64,000 bases of DNA from Nostoc sp. 'Peltigera membranacea cyanobiont' N6 (GCF_002949735.1 NZ_CP026681.1:6076501-6140500); one strand, 5' to 3'. Shown: positions 44,219 to 53,774, numbered from the stretch's first letter. Made by a program: numbers and translations. Notes: generated from the sequence alone by a model not told the origin.

Positions 44219-45311
44219 ATATATCACATTTTTGTAAAAAAGTTTGATAATGCTGTTCCAATGCAATTGAATTAGGTTTATATCTGTCTTTATCAGGAAG
44301 TAGTAATTTTTTTCCGCCAAGTCCTTCATAATCAGTCCCGCATAAACTAGGAGAAGTTACTACCTCATAGTTTTTTGGATGAATAGATAGTAAGTATTTA
44401 TCAAAAAGTATGTGTATATCTACCCGCAGTAAAATTCCATTAGAGGGATGATTTGTTTCACTGCCAAGATAGGGGATAATATGAGCAGCTTGTAATACTT
44501 CATCTACGCTGTAACCTGTAATTGCACATTTTCCTTTATAGGCTTCTATAAGTTCATGCCTAAATTTAGACTGTCCTTTACGTCTAACAACAGGATAAGA
44601 AACTCGCACCCTGTCATCTGTAATGTTATGTGGATCAAATTCATTTACAAGGATATGAAGTAATTCTCTAGAAAGATCATCTTTAGGCTCTTGTCCGGCC
44701 ATCAGATGCATCAATCTAACAAAAATTTCATGACCTTGTTCTGAACTCAAATTATGCTGATTTGTATATTTATTATAAGCAAAAGCTAATTTCTCAAAAT
44801 CAGTTGTATCCCAAGGATTAACATATACTGAGCTTTGATTAGCATCTTTTGTTTGCTCATGTATATTTTTAGTCTTAGTCTTTCTAAATTCCTCCGTTAA
44901 TTCCTCCCAAAATGAATATAAAAACATTGATGATGCATCATTTGGGCTTTCCCCAAAAGAGAGCTTTAAAAGTCTGAATAAAATATCTTTTTTCTGGTTC
45001 AATGTTAAATCATAAGGATGTCTTTTAATAAATTCTAAAAATACAAAAGTTATTTTTTCCCAAACTCTAATTTCATTTTCAGGAAAAATATCGAATGTAA
45101 ATCCTATTGCCCAATTTTCAAAATTATCACCTAACAAACAATCTAAAATGGAATAAATTCTTTTAATTCGAGTAATTTGTTCAGGATTAAGTTTGCTAAT
45201 TGCTTTTTGATTACGACTAAGTTGATCAAAGGGTATACTCTCAGTTATAATTTTGCCTGTTTTTGGGTTGACAACCTCTACTTTTAGATTAAATTTTTTC
45301 TTTTTTGACAC
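44217..45311 (-). CDS. HNH endonuclease domain protein
   Basis: The 364-residue protein has a C-terminal HNH nuclease module: FRHELIEAYKGKCAITGYSV, EVLQAAHIIPYLGSETNHPS (His), NGILLRVDIHILFDKYLLS (Asn, His). The first 230 residues are helical, Lys-rich and unrecognised, and probably bind a target or partner. Such proteins occur in defence systems and mobile elements. The GTG start has GGTGGGA upstream. It precedes the ParE gene by 18 bases on the same strand, forming an islet with the ParDE and Uma2 genes. Confidence 0.84.
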   Translation of the reverse strand: MSKKKKFNLKVEVVNPKTGKIITESIPFDQLSRNQKAISKLNPEQITRIKRIYSILDCLLGDNFENWAIGFTFDIFPENEIRVWEKITFVFLEFIKRHPYDLTLNQKKDILFRLLKLSFGESPNDASSMFLYSFWEELTEEFRKTKTKNIHEQTKDANQSSVYVNPWDTTDFEKLAFAYNKYTNQHNLSSEQGHEIFVRLMHLMAGQEPKDDLSRELLHILVNEFDPHNITDDRVRVSYPVVRRKGQSKFRHELIEAYKGKCAITGYSVDEVLQAAHIIPYLGSETNHPSNGILLRVDIHILFDKYLLSIHPKNYEVVTSPSLCGTDYEGLGGKKLLLPDKDRYKPNSIALEQHYQTFLQKCDI

Positions 45312-45328
45312 AGTTTCCCACCCTATTA

Positions 45329-45664
45329 TTATTCAGCGTTATTGTCTCCTAAATCTTCATCCAAAATTGTTTCAATATCTCGTCCGCCATAAATGACTCT
45401 AAGAATCTGTACACCAGAATCCGAAGGAAGATAAAAAACAAGATAATTTTGAAATCCTTTTATTGCTTGCTGTCGAACACCAGCTAAATTAGGATGAGAA
45501 AATTGACAAGATTTTCCCATTCCTGGCATTTTACCCAGTTGTTTGAAAGTTGTTTCTGCTGCTGTAAGAAACCGATCTGAAGCTCCCAAGTTATCTTCTG
45601 CAATATAAGTTGCTAATTCTATCAAATCGCGGATGACTTGCGGTCGTTTGCTTACGTCGCTCAT
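45329..45664 (-). CDS. parE: ParE/RelE-family toxin
   Basis: The 111-residue protein has the RelE/ParE fold signature: VIRDLIELATYIAEDN, RFLTAAETTFKQLGKMPGMG, GFQNYLVFYLPSDSGVQILR and VIYGGRDIETILDED. ParE toxins target DNA gyrase. The ATG shares one base with the antitoxin's stop (TAATG), the usual coupled arrangement. It probably forms a toxin-antitoxin pair with the preceding gene. Target not shown. Confidence 0.9.
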   Translation of the reverse strand: MSDVSKRPQVIRDLIELATYIAEDNLGASDRFLTAAETTFKQLGKMPGMGKSCQFSHPNLAGVRQQAIKGFQNYLVFYLPSDSGVQILRVIYGGRDIETILDEDLGDNNAE

Positions 45665-45939
45665 TAACCTTGGTTTGACCCTTTATGCTTGGTGATTCTT
45701 TGCCGCACAGCTTGGCGGATGTCTTCCCAATCGTCAGGAGTCATCTCAGTTGCATTCCCAGAATTTAGACCTTCTAAAAGCATCGTTTCCAAACGTTCAG
45801 CTGCTTGACGCTTTTGGTCTTGGCGCACTAACTCACGAAAATATTCACTGACGCTGCTGTAACCACCAGTTGCCACTTTCTCTTCTATATAAGTCCGCAT
45901 CGCATCAGGGAGAGATATATTTATACTTTTCACTGGCAC
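45664..45939 (-). CDS. parD: ParD-family antitoxin
   Basis: The 91-residue protein begins with a ribbon-helix-helix DNA-binding domain (SINISLPDAMRTYIEEKV, GGYSSVSEYFRELVRQDQ) and has a C-terminal acidic region that would wrap the toxin. It would repress its own operon and neutralise ParE. The GTG start has AGGGAAGTT upstream. It is the first gene of the pair. Confidence 0.9.
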   Translation of the reverse strand: MPVKSINISLPDAMRTYIEEKVATGGYSSVSEYFRELVRQDQKRQAAERLETMLLEGLNSGNATEMTPDDWEDIRQAVRQRITKHKGSNQG

Positions 45940-46057
45940 AACTTCCCTAATTTTTCCTTCATAATATTATTTTATGGCAGTTTATGCCATTTATTGCCAT
46001 ACAAGGATCAATTAGCAAAAGCTATACCTGTGGCGGTCTACGCTTACGTACTCTTTA

Positions 46058-46711
46058 TCAAAAACGACTTCTATCTAATACCTCTTCAAACTCTTTCAAA
46101 GCTTGTACGGTTCCTACTTGCCAAGCTCGTTCAACCGTAGCAGCAATAATTTGAGTTAAAGGGAGATTTGGAAAGTTAGGACTGTTATCAGATTCGATGT
46201 AACGTCCATCCCTAAGTAAATAAATCCTCAGCTTTTTACTATCGTAAATCCATAGTTCTGGAACTGCGATCGCTTCGTAAGCATCAAGAGTTGTTTTTGA
46301 TGTTACATCTGTTTCAATTGCCAAATCAGGAGGCGGATCGTTTGGTTCTAGTTTGCGACGACCAATCATTCTTTGGTAATTCTGGATGTAGAAACAAGCA
46401 TCTGGTTCTACCCCCGCTATATTTTCCCGCTTGAAGGTAGTTGAACCGAAGGGTTCATAACTTTTTCCGGCGATCTTCAGCAAGATTTTTACAATATCCG
46501 AAATTAAGTCCTTTGATTTTTCGTGTTCGGGTAGAGGAACCATAATTTCTAACGTAGACTTGCTGTAAGCAACTCGTAGCGATCGCTTTTCACCCAGTTC
46601 TTGCAAAATAGACTCAAATTCCTCCCAACTGATATCCTGGATATTCACTGTACTACCAGGCGCTAGCCGCATTTGGCTAACAGGTTTAACAACGGGAGAT
46701 ACAGCAGTCAT
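46058..46711 (-). CDS. Uma2 family endonuclease-like protein (DUF820)
   Basis: Uma2 proteins are PD-(D/E)xK-fold proteins greatly expanded in cyanobacteria; most have unproved nuclease roles. The 217-residue protein has ISWEEFESILQELGE, KSKDLISDIVKIL, the acidic GVEPDACFYIQN and LAIETDVTSKTTLDAYEA, and ends with a WIYD-type segment. The ATG at 46711 has AAGGA 8 bases upstream; an ATG two codons before it is less well placed. It closes the islet of accessory genes. Confidence 0.88.
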   Translation of the reverse strand: MTAVSPVVKPVSQMRLAPGSTVNIQDISWEEFESILQELGEKRSLRVAYSKSTLEIMVPLPEHEKSKDLISDIVKILLKIAGKSYEPFGSTTFKRENIAGVEPDACFYIQNYQRMIGRRKLEPNDPPPDLAIETDVTSKTTLDAYEAIAVPELWIYDSKKLRIYLLRDGRYIESDNSPNFPNLPLTQIIAATVERAWQVGTVQALKEFEEVLDRSRF

Positions 46712-46905
46712 AAGCATTTTCCTTATAAAGGAACTATTCTGAAACTTGAGGCTGGATTAGCTTTAGCGTAACCTAATCAGATCGCTTAGAGGCTAGTTGC
46801 AACAATTTTCCTCCATTCTTAAACTCTTTTTTTTCTCAGTACCAGCATTTGATAAGTTAGTACATAATCTGAAACAATAACAGTTAATACAAAGAGGGGA
46901 TTACG

Positions 46906-48084
46906 TTGAGTCAAAATCCAGATGCCATAGCCCCGCACGGCGGACAGTTGGTTAACCGTATCGCCACACCAGAACAAAGAGCAGAGTTTCTCTCAAAAGC
47001 TGACTTTTTGCCGCGAGTGCAACTTGACGATCGCGCCGTTTCTGATGTAGAAATGATTGCGATCGGTGCTTTTAGTCCACTCACGGGTTTTATGAACCAG
47101 GAAGACTACGATCGCACTGTTACAGAAATGCGACTAGCTAACGGTCTTGTATGGTCAATCCCGATTACACTATCGGTCAGCGAAGAAGTAGCTTCACCGT
47201 TGCAAGAAGGTAGCTTAATCCGTCTGGATAACTCCAGAGGTGAATTTATTGCGGTTTTGCAACTCACCCAAAAATATAACTACGACAAAACCCGCGAAGC
47301 CATAAAAGTCTACCGCACTGATGATGTCAAACATCCAGGCGTACACGTACTCTATAACCAAGGTATTGTACATCTGGCGGGTGATATTTGGCTGCTACAG
47401 CGCGAACCTCATCCCCAGTTTCCCACTTATCAAATCGATCCGGCTGCCTCGCGGCAACTATTTAAAGACAAGGGTTGGAAAACCATAGTTGGTTTTCAAA
47501 CTCGCAACCCCATCCATCGCGCCCATGAATATATTCAAAAGTGCGCTTTAGAAATTGTTGATGGTCTATTTTTGCACCCATTAGTCGGGGCAACAAAAGA
47601 AGATGATATCGCCGCCGATGTGCGGATGCGTTGCTATGAAATTTTGCTGGAACACTACTACCCCTTAGACCGGGTAACTTTGGCAATCAATCCCGCCGCA
47701 ATGCGTTATGCTGGGCCTCGTGAGGCTATATTCCATGCTTTAGTCCGCAAAAACTATGGCTGTACTCACTTTATCGTCGGACGGGATCATGCTGGCGTTG
47801 GTGACTATTATGGCACTTACGATGCTCAGTATATCTTTGATGAATTTGCGCCAAGTGAATTGGGCATTGTGCCAATGAAATTTGAACACGCTTTCTACTG
47901 TATGCGTACTAAGCAGATGGCAACATCTAAAACTAGTCCCAGCAGGCCAGAAGAACGCATCCACCTGTCGGGAACAAAAGTCCGGGAAATGCTGCGGCGC
48001 GGTGAGTTACCTCCCCCAGAATTTTCCCGTCCAGAGGTAGCGGCTGAGTTGGCGCGGGCAATGCAGATAGAAGTACCCGCATAA
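46906..48084 (+). CDS. sat: Sulfate adenylyltransferase
   Basis: Sat makes adenosine 5'-phosphosulfate from sulfate and ATP, the first step of assimilatory sulfate reduction. The 392-residue protein has VGFQTRNPIHRAHEYIQK (the HxGH-like nucleotide site), GRDHAGVGDYYGTYDA, and the C-terminal RIHLSGTKVREMLRRGELPP. It starts with TTG at 46906 (MSQNPDAIAPHGG), with AGAGGGGA 6 bases upstream, which decides the start. It lies about 17 kb from the organosulfur genes and is not in an operon with them. Confidence 0.96.
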   Translation: MSQNPDAIAPHGGQLVNRIATPEQRAEFLSKADFLPRVQLDDRAVSDVEMIAIGAFSPLTGFMNQEDYDRTVTEMRLANGLVWSIPITLSVSEEVASPLQEGSLIRLDNSRGEFIAVLQLTQKYNYDKTREAIKVYRTDDVKHPGVHVLYNQGIVHLAGDIWLLQREPHPQFPTYQIDPAASRQLFKDKGWKTIVGFQTRNPIHRAHEYIQKCALEIVDGLFLHPLVGATKEDDIAADVRMRCYEILLEHYYPLDRVTLAINPAAMRYAGPREAIFHALVRKNYGCTHFIVGRDHAGVGDYYGTYDAQYIFDEFAPSELGIVPMKFEHAFYCMRTKQMATSKTSPSRPEERIHLSGTKVREMLRRGELPPPEFSRPEVAAELARAMQIEVPA

Positions 48085-48107
48085 TTCGTAATTCGTAATT
48101 CGTAATT
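48084..48107. repeat. Heptamer tandem repeat ATTCGTA x3
   Basis: Three copies of ATTCGTA plus ATT follow the sat stop. A partial inverse (AATTATGAATTATGAATT) lies about 25 bases downstream. Confidence 0.8.
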
Positions 48108-48250
48108 AAGATCCCACTAGCTACCAGAAATTATGAATTATGAATTAAAAATTATTTGATCGACAAACAAACAGTATCTACTGTAACTTTACAATACAGA
48201 GTTCAGCCCTGTAAGCTGCTAGCTAATGGGCTTAGGGCTGATAGCTAACT

Positions 48251-50368
48251 ATGAAAAGGCGCAGATTTTTACACAGAATTGGCTCAATACTCGCGGTATT
48301 GGGGGTAACTGAAACTGAGTGGTTGACTTTAGGAAATCGCTATTATCAAGCTTTGGCACAACCGAGTCCGCGCAAGTTGGCATTATTGATAGGTATTAAC
48401 AAATACCCAAAAATTCCAGCCCTCAGTGGTTGTCTAACGGATGTGGAACTGCAAAAAGAGCTTTTGATTCACCGCTTTGGTTTTCAAGGGTCAGATATTT
48501 TAACCTTAACTGAGGAACAAGCTAGTAGGGAATTCATTGAGGCGGCTTTTTTAGATCATCTGGGCAAACAAGCTAAATCTGGCGATCTAGTCGTTTTTCA
48601 CTTTAGCGGTTATGGCAGTCGTGTTAAATTGGAAACATCGCCAGATATAATCCCAAATGCTCTGGTGACAGCTAATGTGAGTCAGGAATCACAAGACGAG
48701 AAAATAGTCAACTATATATTAGAAGAAACTCTACTGCTATTATTGCGATCGCTCTCTACAGACCAAGTAACAGCAGTATTGGATACTAGCTATGATGCTC
48801 CTAGCAAAGTAATAGGACTAAAAACTCGCACCCTTCAGGATTCGGGAGCAAAGCTAGCAGCAGGGGAACTCGACTTTCTCCAACAACTTAAAACTCAGAA
48901 GTTATCCAGCACTCCGATTGTTTTAGCAGCTACCTCACAAGCAAAGCAGCCAGCAAGGGAAGGGCTATTTTCTGGATTTAGTGCGGGATTATTTACCTAT
49001 GCCTTGACGCAGTATTTGTGGGAATTCACCCCAGCCACCAAAATTCAAGTTGCTCTCTCCCACGTAGAAAATTCTCTATCCAAATTGGGTAGTAAACAGC
49101 AACCAGCATTATTAAGTAGTCAGAAAAATTCAGATGTAACGTCTCTACTACCAGAGGGTACGATTGGTGCAGAAGGTGCGGTGAGTGATATTCAAGAAGA
49201 CGGCAAAACAGTCAATCTGTGGTTAGCCGGTTTACCTCCACAAGTGCTGCTATACTATGGAGTTAATTCTCGATTCACCCTAGAAACAACAGAGCAATTA
49301 ATATTGCGATCGCGGAATGGGTTAACAGCAAAAGCGCAAATTTCCCAAATTAAAGGTGCAAATTCCCTACAAATCGGGCAACTCGTCCAAGAAGCAGTTC
49401 GAGTTTTACCCCGAAATATTAATTTAATAATTGCTTTGGATACTGGATTGGAAAGAATTGAGCGGGTAGATGCCACAAGTGCCTTTGCCGCGTTTCCCCG
49501 TGTTTCCATTGTAGTAGCAGGAGAAAAACCTGCTGATTATATATTTGGTAAGCTACAGGAAATTCCTAGTCGTTATGGTCTATTTTCTCTTGGTGGCGAA
49601 CTAATTCCCAATACCACGGGAGAAGTTGGAGAAGCAGTAAAATTAACAGTGCAAAAGTTAGCGCCAAAATTATCAACCTTGCTAGCAGCCAAGTTATGGC
49701 GACTCACAGAAAATCAAGGCTCTTCCCGCTTGGCTCTCAAGGCAACTTTAGAAATAATTAGTGGTATATCGCCTCGCGTCGTCATGCAACGCGAAACAGT
49801 CCGAGGTTTAAAAACTGAAACTTCGATTAAAAAATCACTCTCCACTCCCATTGTGCCTATCGGTAGTCGAATGCAATATCGAGTGGAAAACCAGAGCGAT
49901 CGCCCAGTATATTTAATCTTGCTGGGATTAAACAATAATCATACAGCAGTTACCTTCTACTCTTGGGAAACCCCCCAGGAATCAAACACTGCGGACACTA
50001 AGCCCATCTTGAAAGAAGTCGTCATCGCCCCAGGTGAAACCCTCACCCTACCCCAAGTTAATGCTGCTTCCCAATGGGTGATTTCAGAGCCAGTTTCTGA
50101 GTGCGAACAACAACTGATTTTTAGTCCTGTCTCCTTTAGCGGAACTCTCACCGCCTTGAACACCGCTAAGTATTCCGCATCTGAACAACGGCCGATTGGC
50201 CCATTGTTGAATTCCTTAGATGTTGCACAAGCCTTGCTGCAAGACTTGCATAACGCCAGCGCCCTCAAAACGGAGATGAACAGTACAGAGGCCGACTCAT
50301 ATATCTGGGATGTGAATCATTGGGCAAGTCTTAGCTTTAGTTTTCAAGTAGTGGAAACAACGAGATAA
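48251..50368 (+). CDS. Orthocaspase-like protein without the His/Cys dyad (peptidase C14 pseudoenzyme)
   Basis: The N-terminus KRRRFLHRIGSILAVLGV looks like a twin-arginine signal. Residues about 40-290 form a caspase-like p20 domain: KLALLIGINKYPKIPALSGC, VVFHFSGYGSR, VLDTSYDAPS. Where active metacaspases have the catalytic His (HxxGHG-type) there is Tyr121, and where they have the catalytic Cys (DxCHSG) there is Ser180. The rest to residue 705 is a large, mainly beta domain (DUF4384-like region with YRVENQSDRPVYLILLGLNN). It is probably not a protease. Such Tyr/Ser variants have been noted among cyanobacterial caspase homologs. Start is the ATG at 48251. Confidence 0.86.
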   Translation: MKRRRFLHRIGSILAVLGVTETEWLTLGNRYYQALAQPSPRKLALLIGINKYPKIPALSGCLTDVELQKELLIHRFGFQGSDILTLTEEQASREFIEAAFLDHLGKQAKSGDLVVFHFSGYGSRVKLETSPDIIPNALVTANVSQESQDEKIVNYILEETLLLLLRSLSTDQVTAVLDTSYDAPSKVIGLKTRTLQDSGAKLAAGELDFLQQLKTQKLSSTPIVLAATSQAKQPAREGLFSGFSAGLFTYALTQYLWEFTPATKIQVALSHVENSLSKLGSKQQPALLSSQKNSDVTSLLPEGTIGAEGAVSDIQEDGKTVNLWLAGLPPQVLLYYGVNSRFTLETTEQLILRSRNGLTAKAQISQIKGANSLQIGQLVQEAVRVLPRNINLIIALDTGLERIERVDATSAFAAFPRVSIVVAGEKPADYIFGKLQEIPSRYGLFSLGGELIPNTTGEVGEAVKLTVQKLAPKLSTLLAAKLWRLTENQGSSRLALKATLEIISGISPRVVMQRETVRGLKTETSIKKSLSTPIVPIGSRMQYRVENQSDRPVYLILLGLNNNHTAVTFYSWETPQESNTADTKPILKEVVIAPGETLTLPQVNAASQWVISEPVSECEQQLIFSPVSFSGTLTALNTAKYSASEQRPIGPLLNSLDVAQALLQDLHNASALKTEMNSTEADSYIWDVNHWASLSFSFQVVETTR

Positions 50369-50405
50369 TCCAAAATACCCTTAGTTTAGGGAGAATCAAG
50401 GCTTG

Positions 50406-50493
50406 TCCTAAATCATTTGTGACACTTTGCGGTATCTAAAACCCCAACTTCTTCGAGAAGTCGGGGTTCTAACTTTTCAGGAATGATTTAGGA
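50406..50493. mobile_element. 88-bp MITE-like element with 12-bp terminal inverted repeats
   Basis: TCCTAAATCATT (50406-50417) is repeated inverted as AATGATTTAGGA (50482-50493). The core is a hairpin of AACCCCAACTTCT and AGAAGTCGGGGTT. Relatives are at 34519-34551 and 56064-56100; the latter shares the AGGAATGATTTA flank. Confidence 0.7.
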
Positions 50494-50647
50494 TTGCTAT
50501 ATATGCCAGAAATAAGGAATATCTATAACTTATGATTATTTACCTATTGCAATAATTCATTCGGCAGAAGGAGGTAAGCAAATAAATAAAATTTTATCCT
50601 GGTTGTTAGGAAGTGAAAATAATTTTTTTGAGGTTAAATAATTAATA

Positions 50648-51544
50648 ATGGTACTCTACAAATTAGAAGATTTTGAGCCTAACTATCGTGATACCATTGA
50701 AGGTCAAGATATTAATGGGCTTGGAGTTTATACACAGGGGAATGACGAAAAGGTTGGTACTGTTAGCGATATTTTAGTTGATGAAGAAGGTCATTTTCGC
50801 TATCTAGTTGTTGACTTAGGCTTCTGGATTTTTGGTAAAAAAGTATTACTTCCAATTGGTCGTGCCCGTATCGACTACAATACCGATCGCGTTTACACAA
50901 TTGGCTTGACTAGAGAGCAAGCAGAACAATTACCTGAGTTCAACGAACGCCAAACCCTTGATTATGACTATGAAGAACGGGTGCGTGGGGTATATCGCCA
51001 ACCAACAGACTACACCCTTCCTCTAGATACTTCAGCGCCAGCACCATTAGATCCTTTAGCAACACCGATAGCAGCCCCGTTGGATGCAACACCTGCTTAC
51101 GCTCGTGATAATTATAATTACGAAGGTGAGCCTTCTTTATTTGGGTTAAATGAGCAAGATCATCAAACCCTGAAATTGTATGAAGAACGGCTGATTGCTA
51201 GCAAACGCCGCCAAAAAACTGGAGAAGTATCCATTGGCAAGCGTGTTGAAACTGATACCGCACGAGTTGCAGTCCCAGTAGAAAGAGAGCGCGTTGTGAT
51301 TGAGCGTGTCACTCCAGCAGATGCAGGTACTGCCGTTTCTGGACGCGAAGCAGATTTCCGTGAAGGCGAAGTTGCTCGGATAGAAATTCACGAAGAAACT
51401 GCTGATGTTCGTAAAGAAGCATTTTTGCGTGAAGAAGTCAGAGTTAGAAAAGTGGTGGATCAAGAAACAGTTGAAACTCAAGAAACAGTGCGTCGTGAAG
51501 AGTTAGATGTGAATTCTGCTAATCTTCCGATTGAAGAACGCTAA
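50648..51544 (+). CDS. PRC-barrel and DUF2382 protein (AvaK-like)
   Basis: The 298-residue protein has a PRC-barrel domain (about 20-100, KVGTVSDILVDEEGHFRYLV, FGKKVLLPIGRARID), a Pro/Ala linker, and a DUF2382 domain (about 175-290: LKLYEERLIASKRRQKTGEV, RVAVPVERERVVIERV, REEVRVRKVVDQETVETQET). AvaK, the akinete marker of Anabaena variabilis, and stress-induced YsnF proteins share this architecture. Probably a stress or cell-differentiation protein; the mechanism is unknown. A related gene follows at 51804. Confidence 0.85.
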   Translation: MVLYKLEDFEPNYRDTIEGQDINGLGVYTQGNDEKVGTVSDILVDEEGHFRYLVVDLGFWIFGKKVLLPIGRARIDYNTDRVYTIGLTREQAEQLPEFNERQTLDYDYEERVRGVYRQPTDYTLPLDTSAPAPLDPLATPIAAPLDATPAYARDNYNYEGEPSLFGLNEQDHQTLKLYEERLIASKRRQKTGEVSIGKRVETDTARVAVPVERERVVIERVTPADAGTAVSGREADFREGEVARIEIHEETADVRKEAFLREEVRVRKVVDQETVETQETVRREELDVNSANLPIEER

Positions 51545-51803
51545 CTAAAGATAGTCATTAGGTAGTAGAGTAACTAATGACTAATAATTAATTCGACACA
51601 GTACAGGTGAGGCTGTTGAATGAGCTTTACCTGTGCTTGTAATAGCTGAGAATGAGCAATACATTTAATTTAGTTAATACAAATTACTTGTGAGGTTGTA
51701 TAAAACAAGGAGATTTTTACTTCTTATTTTATCAAGCCTGATATTTGTGCAGCCTCTCAGACACTTAGTATAAGTACATAACAGTTGATAAACTTTGCAT
51801 ATT

Positions 51804-52718
51804 ATGACTAGCCAACCGATGACAAAAAACATTGGACAGGCAAACGCTAATGGTACTAACACCTCAATAGCGGATTTGAAGAAGAAGGTTAATAACTTTG
51901 CTGTATTTGATCGGCAAGGTAAGCTTGTAGGAGTAGTTCATGATTTAATTGTGGATGCTAATCGCCGACTAAACCTAGTTATATCGAACCGAGCGAATCA
52001 GCAAACTCTAGAATATGACCGGCAGTTAACTGATAAAAATCCTTCTTTATTTCGATTGCAGAGCCAGAGAATAAAAAAAATCGACAAGCCGACTAAATCT
52101 GTTTTCATAGACTTCAATAAATCAGAAATCGAATATATGCCTGAATATTCAGAAACAGAAAAACCAGGCGATGTCTCCGACGGGCTACGCCTAAGCAACT
52201 CAACTGAGCAATTGGCCAATAATCAACCGATAAATAGCCCAGTTGAGCCAGTAAATTTAGCAGAGGTCAGCGAAGAACAGATTATTCGTCTACTAGAAGA
52301 ACGACTAGTTGTTGAAAGTAGCAAGCGGAAAGTTGGTGAGGTAATTGTTCGGAAAGTAATCGAAACCCGGACGATCGAAGTTCCTGTCCGGCGTGAAAAG
52401 TTGATTGTGGAACAAATTAGCCCAGAATACAAACAACTAGCAGAAATCGATTTGGGTCAAGGGGAAATTACTGGCGTTGACTTGACCGGAGTAGAAAGAC
52501 TTGAAGTTACACATTTTGATAGTGGTTTAACGGTGAGTGGCGAATTTAGCTCACCGAAAACGGCTAGTTTGTTGTTGAATGCGATCGCACTAGAGCGAAA
52601 TCACGGCTGCAATCAGGTGCGAGTCACTATTGCAGTTGAAAATGAATCACACCAGAAAAAATACCAGGATTGGTTTGACCGTTGTTCTCAAGGTCGATCG
52701 CCAAAGTCTGAAAAATAA
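51804..52718 (+). CDS. DUF2382 domain protein, second copy
   Basis: The 304-residue protein pairs an N-terminal PRC-barrel-like domain (KVNNFAVFDRQGKLVGVVHD) with a DUF2382-like region (IIRLLEERLVVESSKRKVGE, VIRKVIETRTIEVPVRREKL) and a C-terminal domain with HFDSGLTVSGEFSSPKTASL. It is related to the preceding gene, 259 bases away. The ATG at 51804 (MTSQPMTKNI) is preferred to a TTG at 51795. A good terminator follows. Function is unknown. Confidence 0.84.
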   Translation: MTSQPMTKNIGQANANGTNTSIADLKKKVNNFAVFDRQGKLVGVVHDLIVDANRRLNLVISNRANQQTLEYDRQLTDKNPSLFRLQSQRIKKIDKPTKSVFIDFNKSEIEYMPEYSETEKPGDVSDGLRLSNSTEQLANNQPINSPVEPVNLAEVSEEQIIRLLEERLVVESSKRKVGEVIVRKVIETRTIEVPVRREKLIVEQISPEYKQLAEIDLGQGEITGVDLTGVERLEVTHFDSGLTVSGEFSSPKTASLLLNAIALERNHGCNQVRVTIAVENESHQKKYQDWFDRCSQGRSPKSEK

Positions 52719-52739
52719 GTTTCTAGCAGATAAATTAGT

Positions 52740-52768
52740 AGGGTAGGCATTGCCTACCCTATTTTTTT
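52740..52768 (+). terminator. Rho-independent terminator
   Basis: AGGGTAGGC (52740-52748) pairs perfectly with GCCTACCCT (52752-52760) around an ATT loop, followed by ATTTTTTT. It lies 22 bases after the DUF2382 gene stop. Confidence 0.9.
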
Positions 52769-52838
52769 GCTGATTTAATAACTTCAGCCCGGAGAATGTC
52801 AAAATACTAAGCAGTTGCCGTTCTTTTGGCTGCTTGCA

Positions 52839-53762
52839 ATGAAATTTCGACTGAAGAGACTTTCACCGAAGAAACGACAGCGCCCGATCCCACCTATTCA
52901 GATTAAAGTTCGAGATGGAAAATTTGAGATTATGGGTATGGGTGTATGGCATTCCTACTGGCGCGATCCCTACCATTTGCTGTTAACGATTCCCTGGATT
53001 GGCTTTCTGCTCCTGATTTGTACTTTCTATCTAACTATTAATGCTCTATTTGCCCTAGCTTACTTGATCGGAGGAGATTGTATTGCCAACGCCCGACCTG
53101 GCTCTTTTTTAGATGTCTTTTTCTTTAGCGTGCAAACCCTAGCATCCATCGGCTATGGGGCAATGTATCCTAAAACAACTTACGCCAACATTATTGTCAC
53201 CATTGAAGCAATGATCGGTTTGATGGGAATTGCTGTGATGACAGGACTAGCGTTTGCTCGATTCTCCCGACCCACAGCCCGTGTGGTTTTTAGCCGTGTT
53301 GCAGTAATTACACCTCATGATGGGATGCCGACTCTCATATTTCGCAGCGCTAATAAGCGTCGCAATATAATTCTGGAGGCGCAGATGCGAGTCTACTTAA
53401 TGCGCGACGAAATAACCCTAGAAGGGCAGTTCATGCGTCGGTTCCACGATCTCAAACTGCTAACGAACCAAACACCTAGCTTCACGTTAAGCTGGTCAGT
53501 GATGCATGTCATTGATGAGTTTAGTCCTCTATATGGGATGACACCAGAATCTTTAACCCAGACAAATACTATTCTGATCGTCTCTTTGAGCGGCCTTGAT
53601 GAAACGGTTGCACAGCTCGTCCATGCCCGTCATACTTATGGTGCTAATGATATTTTATGGAACAATCAATTTGCCGATATCTTCCACCACACACCCGATG
53701 GACATCGATACATTGATTACAACCGCTTCCACGATGTTTTACCTTTAGATGAAAAGAGTTGA
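52839..53762 (+). CDS. Inward-rectifier-type potassium channel (KirBac-like)
   Basis: The 307-residue protein has two transmembrane helices (about residues 50-75 and 115-140) flanking a pore helix and the selectivity filter SIGYG in QTLASIGYGAMYP, then a cytoplasmic immunoglobulin-like domain with FRSANKRRNIILEAQMRVYL and FSPLYGMTPESL, typical of Kir channels. It would conduct K+ across the plasma or thylakoid membrane. The first position of the filter is Ser rather than the usual Thr. A TTG 24 bases upstream is an alternative start; neither has a clear ribosome site. Confidence 0.91.
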   Translation: MKFRLKRLSPKKRQRPIPPIQIKVRDGKFEIMGMGVWHSYWRDPYHLLLTIPWIGFLLLICTFYLTINALFALAYLIGGDCIANARPGSFLDVFFFSVQTLASIGYGAMYPKTTYANIIVTIEAMIGLMGIAVMTGLAFARFSRPTARVVFSRVAVITPHDGMPTLIFRSANKRRNIILEAQMRVYLMRDEITLEGQFMRRFHDLKLLTNQTPSFTLSWSVMHVIDEFSPLYGMTPESLTQTNTILIVSLSGLDETVAQLVHARHTYGANDILWNNQFADIFHHTPDGHRYIDYNRFHDVLPLDEKS

Positions 53763-53774
53763 AATGCCTGAAAG

